This document shows, in pieces, positions 30,769 to 35,961 of a stretch of 35,961 bases of DNA. The DNA lies in contig NZGD01000060.1 of assembly GCA_002690925.1 (NCBI GenBank), forward strand, positions 1-35,961, written 5' to 3'. Every line of letters starts with the position of its first letter. Position 1 is the first letter of the stretch. The notes beneath the pieces are model-generated. The model worked only from the letters and a program-made list of their open reading frames with translations. It made no database searches and had not been told where the DNA came from. The translations under genes and the position numbers were made by a program. The stretch comes from Rhodopirellula sp. GTDB taxonomy: Bacteria > Planctomycetota > Planctomycetia > Pirellulales > Pirellulaceae.

Positions 30769-33108
30769 AGGAACCACAACAACCCTGTTACGACCCCGGG
30801 ATTTGGCGATATAGCTACCCTCATCCGCCCGGGCCATAACCTCTCTGGGGCCGCTGTCTTCCGCTGTCAGTTCCGTCAGGCCGATGCTGGTGGTTACGCC
30901 GAATGAGCGGCCGTCATGCTCAATGCGAAGCGCCTCCACGTCGGCGCGGATCCGTTCCGCCAGCGCCTCGGCCCGGGTCATGCCGCAGGCAGGCAAAATG
31001 ATGCCGAACTCATCTCCGCCCAGTCTGGCCACGGTGTCGGACTGGCGAACCGCGTCCTTGAATAGTTCCGCCAGCTGTTTGAGCAGATCGTCACCAAGCA
31101 GGTGACCGCCTTCATCGTTCACCGGTTTGAAATAGTCGAGATCAATGAGCATCAGTACCGAACGGGCTTCCTGACGACCGGCCTCACCCAGGCTGCGAAC
31201 CAGCGAAGCATTGAACGCGCGCCGGTTCAGCAACTGGGTGAGGCTGTCGTGGGTCGCCTCCCAGGACAGCCGCTCCTCCTGCCGGCGCCGGTCGCTGTCG
31301 TCCCGCAGCACAAACACCAGGCGTTCATCCTCGCGGCCCTGACGAATGTGCAGCATGGTCAGATCTATGGCGAAGGGAACACCCAGGGAATTGCGGAGCG
31401 TCACATAGAGGCTGTCCAGGTCATCACCGGTCAGGAACTGCTCCGCCGTCATTTCTCGTTCTTCCGTTTCAATGGTGACCAGCTGGAAGAAGTTCCTGAG
31501 CACGCATTCACCCTCCGTTCCCAGAAGACGACATGCGGCATCGTTGGCAAAACGAATAACGCCCTCGACGTCTACCATCAGAACCCCTTCCTGGAGCACG
31601 CCCAGTATCGTCTCTGCGCGCTGCTGCTCTGCCCTGAGGGCCTCTTCCACCTCCAGCTCGTGGGAGATGTCGCGAACGACAGTGATGGTGCCGAGCGCCT
31701 TTTCAGGCGTCTGTATTGCAGCCGTCATCACATCACCCCAGATCACCCGGTCCGGTGCCGGCGATGCCAGCCTCAACCGTCCCCGGAAAACGCTCTGGTT
31801 CCTGATCGCCGTCTTCCAGCCGGCAATCGCCTCCAGTCGATCGCTCTCATGCACACGATTGGCCAGATAACTGTATGTGAGTTGCTCCGCCGGATGGCCA
31901 ACGATGGCCTCAAAAGCCGGGTTGGCAAACTCAATTCGGCCCAGAACGTCGGTCTGCACGATGCCGATGGGCGCACTTTGGGTGAGGGAACGGAAAAACG
32001 CCTCTCTTTCAGCGAGAGATACCAGAACCTCGTCCCGCTCATCGGTTACGGTGTTAAAAATCTCTGCAACCTGACGGATTTCCTTGCCTCCGGCAACGTC
32101 CACCGGGTCGGAGCGCATACCAAGGTGGCGCTCGCGAATCTGCTCGCCCAGCGTTTTTAGAGGCGCCATCAATCGCCGGAAACGCCAGAGCGCAAGAGGC
32201 GCGATCAACAGGATCACCGCCAGCAGAATCCACACAAACGCATCCAACGTCCGGGTCATCGGGGCCAGGGCTTCACGAGCCGGCCAGGACGCCGACACAA
32301 ACCAGGGAACCTGGGTCAGCTGCTGCACCGACATGATGGTCTTTTCACCACTGCTGTTGCGGGTGTCCACGGTGCCCTCGAAGCCCTCCATGGCATCCCG
32401 GAGCACCGGATTGGCAACACGAACCGGTGACATGGCCCTTTCATCCCGCTGATTGACCACCACGAACCCACTTCGGGTGGCAACACCCAGATAGCCGGTG
32501 GTGCCAATCCGGATATTGATAAACTGATCAAGGAAGTTGTTGCCATCCAGGGCGATGGCACCGCCAATGACGCCGATGAACCGTTGGCGGTGGTCGAAGA
32601 TCGGCGCAGCGACCATGATGGCCGGCTTTTCTTGATAGTTGGACAGATAGGGCTCGCTGATCACCGGCGTGAGAGTGGACGCGACGCGGCGGAAATATTC
32701 CCGATTGCTGACATCCAGTCCCGACTGCCGGTAATCCTCCGGATGCTCGGCGACCACCAGGCCGTCCTCATCCATCAGGTACACAGCATCAAAAAGATGC
32801 TCCAGGGCCGTTTGCCGCCGGATCAGAATCTGAGCCCGCGCATTAAGCACATCGCGAGACATGGTGAGGTTCTGGGCCACATGGTTGAGTGCACCGAGCC
32901 TCAGGGCCAGCTTGTCGTCCAGCTCTCCCGCAATCAGGGTGGCAATCGTTTCCACCTGGTCACGGGCCTGCTGTTCCAGCTCCGACCGGCTCAGCAGAGA
33001 CCCGGCCACGGTTACCAGCAATGCCGAAAGGATGATCGCCACCACCACGAGGGCAACGGCCCGATTCACCAGACTGCCGAACCATTGTTTGATCAGCACA
33101 GCATCCAC
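30751..33108 (-). CDS. Diguanylate cyclase with dCache, HAMP and two PAS domains
   Basis: The 785-residue inner-membrane enzyme makes cyclic di-GMP from two GTP. TM1 (about residues 15-38) and TM2 (about 290-312) flank a periplasmic dCache sensor (YLMDEDGLVVAEHPEDYR, then SNREYFRRV). HAMP (about 312-365) and two PAS domains (about 370-490 and 500-615) follow. The GGDEF domain (about 625-780) reads RLGGDEFGIIL. RQSD lies five residues before GGDEF, an intact inhibitory I-site. No EAL domain is present, so it is a synthase only. The start is GTG at 33108 or, with better ribosome-site spacing, GTG at 33099. The ligand is unknown; dCache sensors often bind amino acids or organic acids. Confidence 0.93.
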   Translation of the reverse strand: MDAVLIKQWFGSLVNRAVALVVVAIILSALLVTVAGSLLSRSELEQQARDQVETIATLIAGELDDKLALRLGALNHVAQNLTMSRDVLNARAQILIRRQTALEHLFDAVYLMDEDGLVVAEHPEDYRQSGLDVSNREYFRRVASTLTPVISEPYLSNYQEKPAIMVAAPIFDHRQRFIGVIGGAIALDGNNFLDQFINIRIGTTGYLGVATRSGFVVVNQRDERAMSPVRVANPVLRDAMEGFEGTVDTRNSSGEKTIMSVQQLTQVPWFVSASWPAREALAPMTRTLDAFVWILLAVILLIAPLALWRFRRLMAPLKTLGEQIRERHLGMRSDPVDVAGGKEIRQVAEIFNTVTDERDEVLVSLAEREAFFRSLTQSAPIGIVQTDVLGRIEFANPAFEAIVGHPAEQLTYSYLANRVHESDRLEAIAGWKTAIRNQSVFRGRLRLASPAPDRVIWGDVMTAAIQTPEKALGTITVVRDISHELEVEEALRAEQQRAETILGVLQEGVLMVDVEGVIRFANDAACRLLGTEGECVLRNFFQLVTIETEEREMTAEQFLTGDDLDSLYVTLRNSLGVPFAIDLTMLHIRQGREDERLVFVLRDDSDRRRQEERLSWEATHDSLTQLLNRRAFNASLVRSLGEAGRQEARSVLMLIDLDYFKPVNDEGGHLLGDDLLKQLAELFKDAVRQSDTVARLGGDEFGIILPACGMTRAEALAERIRADVEALRIEHDGRSFGVTTSIGLTELTAEDSGPREVMARADEGSYIAKSRGRNRVVVVPSPPAG

Positions 33109-33232
33109 GCTCCCGGACGGTTTCGACGACCCGTAATGACCTTACCTCCAATCTCAGGCTTTCTGTTCTGGTGACCCGTGGTCCAAGTCTACCAGAGAGG
33201 CATTCAATGTCAGGTTACGCACTTGCATATTT

Positions 33233-33251
33233 AATGATAATCGTTATTATT
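33233..33251. promoter_or_regulatory. Fur box upstream of exbB
   Basis: AATGATAATCGTTATTATT closely matches the Fur consensus of three GATAAT-like hexamers (GATAAT, then CGTTATTATT as the inverse). It lies 35 bases before the exbB start, so iron repression of the exbB-exbD-exbD-tonB operon is expected. Confidence 0.85.
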
Positions 33252-33285
33252 TAGATCCACTTTTGCACAACGAGCGCCTTTTCCA

Positions 33286-34074
33286 ATGACGGACCTCACA
33301 CTGCCCCTGAACACTGGCCCGCTCACCCAACTTGTTGATATGGGGGGGCCTGTAATGGTTGTGCTCGTGGCACTTGCCGTCATCGGGCTCGTCACTTTTG
33401 TCTATCTGATGCTTCTTGGCGCCCTCTATGCGCCGCGAATGTCGGGCCGTCTTAAAAAAACCGTAATGGACTGGCAGAGCAATCCGGCTTCGGTGCGGCC
33501 TTCCGAAATACGATATCAGGCAGGCCGATTAGGCCGGTTAAATCCGCTTCAGCGCCTTGTCGCCGATACGATTGAGGCGATACACAACGGCGAGGACGAC
33601 CGCAAGATCCGGGAAACGGCCGCCCGGGATGCGCAGCATTCATTGGAGCCGTTCGAAGCGCCCCTGAAGATCATCGAAGTCATTGCCGCGCTGGCTCCTC
33701 TTCTCGGCCTGCTGGGAACCGTGCTGGGCATGATGGAGGCCTTCAGCGCCATGGCGGCTACCGAAGGCCGTGCCAATGCCACCCAGCTCAGTGGCGGTAT
33801 TTACGAGGCCCTGACCACCACCGCCGCGGGCCTGGTCGTGGCCATACCGTTTGCTGCACTGGCTGCATGGATCGAGTTCCGGCTGCGACGCATCCACAAG
33901 ACCATCAACAGTACCCTGGTTTCGATTCTGCATATTGTGCCGGAACAGACTCTGGACGCTGATGAAGCAGACTACCAGGTTCCTGAACAGCAGCTTCACA
34001 GCGAGGCAGCCGGGGACGAGCCCGACCGCTATACAACTGCCCGGGGTCAGCGATTCGCCCATGCAACTGGTTGA
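33286..34074 (+). CDS. exbB: ExbB-type (MotA/TolQ/ExbB) proton-channel subunit
   Basis: The 262-residue inner-membrane protein has three membrane helices: about residues 20-45, 125-150 (LKIIEVIAALAPLLGLLGTVLG) and 165-190 (GGIYEALTTTAAGLVVAIPFAAL). These are the family hallmarks, and the Thr/Ala-rich third helix includes the conserved ALTTTAAGL. It would assemble as the pentameric stator driving TonB with the proton gradient. It is the first gene of a four-gene operon; its end overlaps exbD by 14 bases. A Fur box lies 35 bases upstream. A cytoplasmic C-terminal tail (about 210-262) is acidic and longer than usual. Confidence 0.93.
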   Translation: MTDLTLPLNTGPLTQLVDMGGPVMVVLVALAVIGLVTFVYLMLLGALYAPRMSGRLKKTVMDWQSNPASVRPSEIRYQAGRLGRLNPLQRLVADTIEAIHNGEDDRKIRETAARDAQHSLEPFEAPLKIIEVIAALAPLLGLLGTVLGMMEAFSAMAATEGRANATQLSGGIYEALTTTAAGLVVAIPFAALAAWIEFRLRRIHKTINSTLVSILHIVPEQTLDADEADYQVPEQQLHSEAAGDEPDRYTTARGQRFAHATG

Positions 34075-34452
34075 ACCAAGGCCGAGTCGCCCGATCCCGA
34101 TACGGATCACGCCCCTGATCGATGTCGTCTTCATCCTCCTGGTGTTCTTTATGCTGACCACCCGTCTGTTGCCAGTCGACTACCTGGAACTTGCAAATAA
34201 CACCTCCAGCCGCAGCCCGGTCACCGGCGAGCCTCTGCCTGAGCTGACCGTGACTGCCAATGGCAAGGTGCAATGGCAGGGGCAATCCATGGCCCCCGAT
34301 CAGCTTGTGAGCAAGCTGGGAGACGCCGGTATCACCGAAGTAAACCTCGCGACGACGGGTGATACGCCTCTGGGAGCCTTCACCAGGGTCCTCAGCGGCT
34401 TGACTGAGCAGAATATAGACACCCACTGGAAGCGGGCGAAACCACAGACACC

Positions 34453-34456
<4 letters not shown>
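34061..34456 (+). CDS. exbD: ExbD-type energy-transduction subunit 1
   Basis: The 131-residue protein has one membrane helix, PLIDVVFILLVFFMLTTRLL (about residues 18-37), carrying the essential proton-channel Asp (Asp21). A periplasmic domain (about 55-125) matches the ExbD fold (LTVTANGKVQWQGQSM and a strand-helix continuation). The ATG at 34061 is selected because it lies just before the cytoplasmic basic/Pro segment and helix, overlapping exbB by 14 bases. A longer open frame reaching back to 33851 runs through exbB in another frame and is not credible. It pairs with ExbB and the second ExbD below. Confidence 0.92.
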
Positions 34457-35600
<1,144 letters not shown>

Positions 35601-35937
35601 ACCGGGCTACCGCTGCGCCAGCTTGCAGCAATCCGCAGAGTTCACGCACCGATCGAGTGCGTGATAACAGGCTTCATGCTTGGCCCAAGATCAGGCACTC
35701 CCACCTGAAATTACATACCAAGCTGATTTAATTCTGATTTTTTTTGAATCAATCCAAATTGGCACAGACTCTGCAAATCTGGGCCTGACGGAACCAATGT
35801 CGGTTCTGTTCACAGCGACAGATTTATTCAGACGACGGCGTCTACTTGTACCTGCAGATTGCAGGCGGCGAGTAACGCCGTTTTTTTATGGCCAATGAAA
35901 AAGTCTGGCCACTTGATAGAAGTCAGAGGAAAACACT
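35601..35937 (+). other. Structured leader upstream of the last gene
   Basis: These 337 bases after tonB hold no gene that I support. Hairpins on the plus strand: CACGCAC/GTGCGTG (35643-35663), which may end the tonB transcript. GAACC-AATGTC-GGTTC (35791-35806) has a six-base loop. AGACG/CGTCT lies at 35830-35843. CCTGC/GCAGG lies at 35851-35865. A terminator lies at 35866-35887. ACGGCGT (35835-35841) can also pair with ACGCCGT (35875-35881), which would compete with the terminator's own stem. Confidence 0.55.
35866..35887 (+). terminator. Intrinsic terminator in the leader of the last gene
   Basis: The stem CGGCG/CGCCG with loop AGTAA is followed by seven T. It lies 51 bases before the next start codon and over 260 bases after tonB, so it is better placed as a leader attenuator than as the tonB terminator. 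Confidence 0.8.
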
Positions 35938-35961
35938 ATGTCTTACATCGTGCCTTCGGAA
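35938..35961 (+). CDS. Start of an unidentified gene (eight codons), possibly a formate/nitrite transporter
   Basis: Only MSYIVPSE is present before the window ends. The AGAGGA about seven bases upstream supports a real start. The opening resembles starts of formate/nitrite transporter (FNT) proteins, but eight residues cannot establish a family. The attenuator-like leader directly upstream suggests regulated expression. Confidence 0.45.

Noticed and set aside
30120..30839. 239-codon open frame on the plus strand overlapping the TSUP remnant
   Set aside because: It runs in another frame through TSUP-coding sequence; its composition is that of a shadow frame in G+C-rich DNA.
31102..32160. 352-codon open frame on the plus strand
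   Set aside because: It is fully antisense to the diguanylate cyclase gene, whose domains are unambiguous, and has no recognisable motif or ribosome site.
33851..34060. Longer N-terminus for the first ExbD
   Set aside because: It would lie inside exbB in another frame; the ExbD family start fits the ATG at 34061.
35680..35898. 72-codon open frame in the leader after tonB
   Set aside because: It runs through the intrinsic terminator and several hairpins, and has no ribosome site or recognisable domain.

Overview
The window reads as gammaproteobacterial DNA, most likely from a Marinobacter-like marine heterotroph. This rests on gene families and layout only; no rRNA or taxonomic marker gene is present. 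Composition changes along the window. By eye, the right-hand 6 kb (30.2-36 kb) is G+C-rich, 6-18.6 kb is intermediate, and 4.4-6.3 kb and 18.9-30.1 kb are visibly A+T-rich.

Region 1 (1-10.6 kb) is envelope and efflux. A czcCBA-type RND heavy-metal efflux operon runs leftward out of the window. Next to it are a DcaP-like porin, a small secreted protein, a PhoQ-like sensor kinase without a response regulator, a large secreted protein of unknown function, an unusual outer-membrane barrel protein and a general porin.

Region 2 (10.9-18.6 kb) is a metal-stress cluster. A saccharopine-dehydrogenase-like gene diverges from a rightward run: an HMA-CDF transporter, a second-copy-type signal peptidase II, a DUF3703 protein, a CzcD-type CDF, an SRPBCC protein, an ACR3/BASS-like permease, a DsbA-like thioredoxin, CtaG and a SCO lipoprotein. 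Three near-identical PbrR/CadR-type (MerR-family) promoter-operators sit before the dehydrogenase, the HMA-CDF gene and czcD. No merR-family gene is in the window, so the regulator must act from elsewhere.

Region 3 (18.9-30.17 kb) is a mobile island. Its right end is a four-gene leftward operon of three tyrosine recombinases and a small coiled-coil protein. This matches the ginABCD operon of GInt elements (relatives of Tn554 tnpABC). Adjoining cargo is a PIN plus XRE-ImmA/IrrE pair, a methyltransferase, a controller-like XRE gene divergent from a winged-helix/coiled-coil protein and SF2 helicase pair (possibly an undescribed defence module), and a stand-alone HipA N-terminal domain resembling HipS. 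The island abuts a TauE/SafE (TSUP) gene that has lost its 5' part, with the junction near 30171/30172. The missing 5' part is not in the window, so the element may extend left beyond position 1 and include the metal genes as cargo.

Region 4 (30.17-35.96 kb) is apparent chromosomal backbone: the TSUP remnant, a dCache-HAMP-PAS-PAS-GGDEF diguanylate cyclase, and a Fur-box-preceded exbB-exbD-exbD-tonB operon. The second ExbD carries Asn in place of the proton-channel Asp. The window ends in a leader with competing hairpins and a terminator, then the first codons of another gene.
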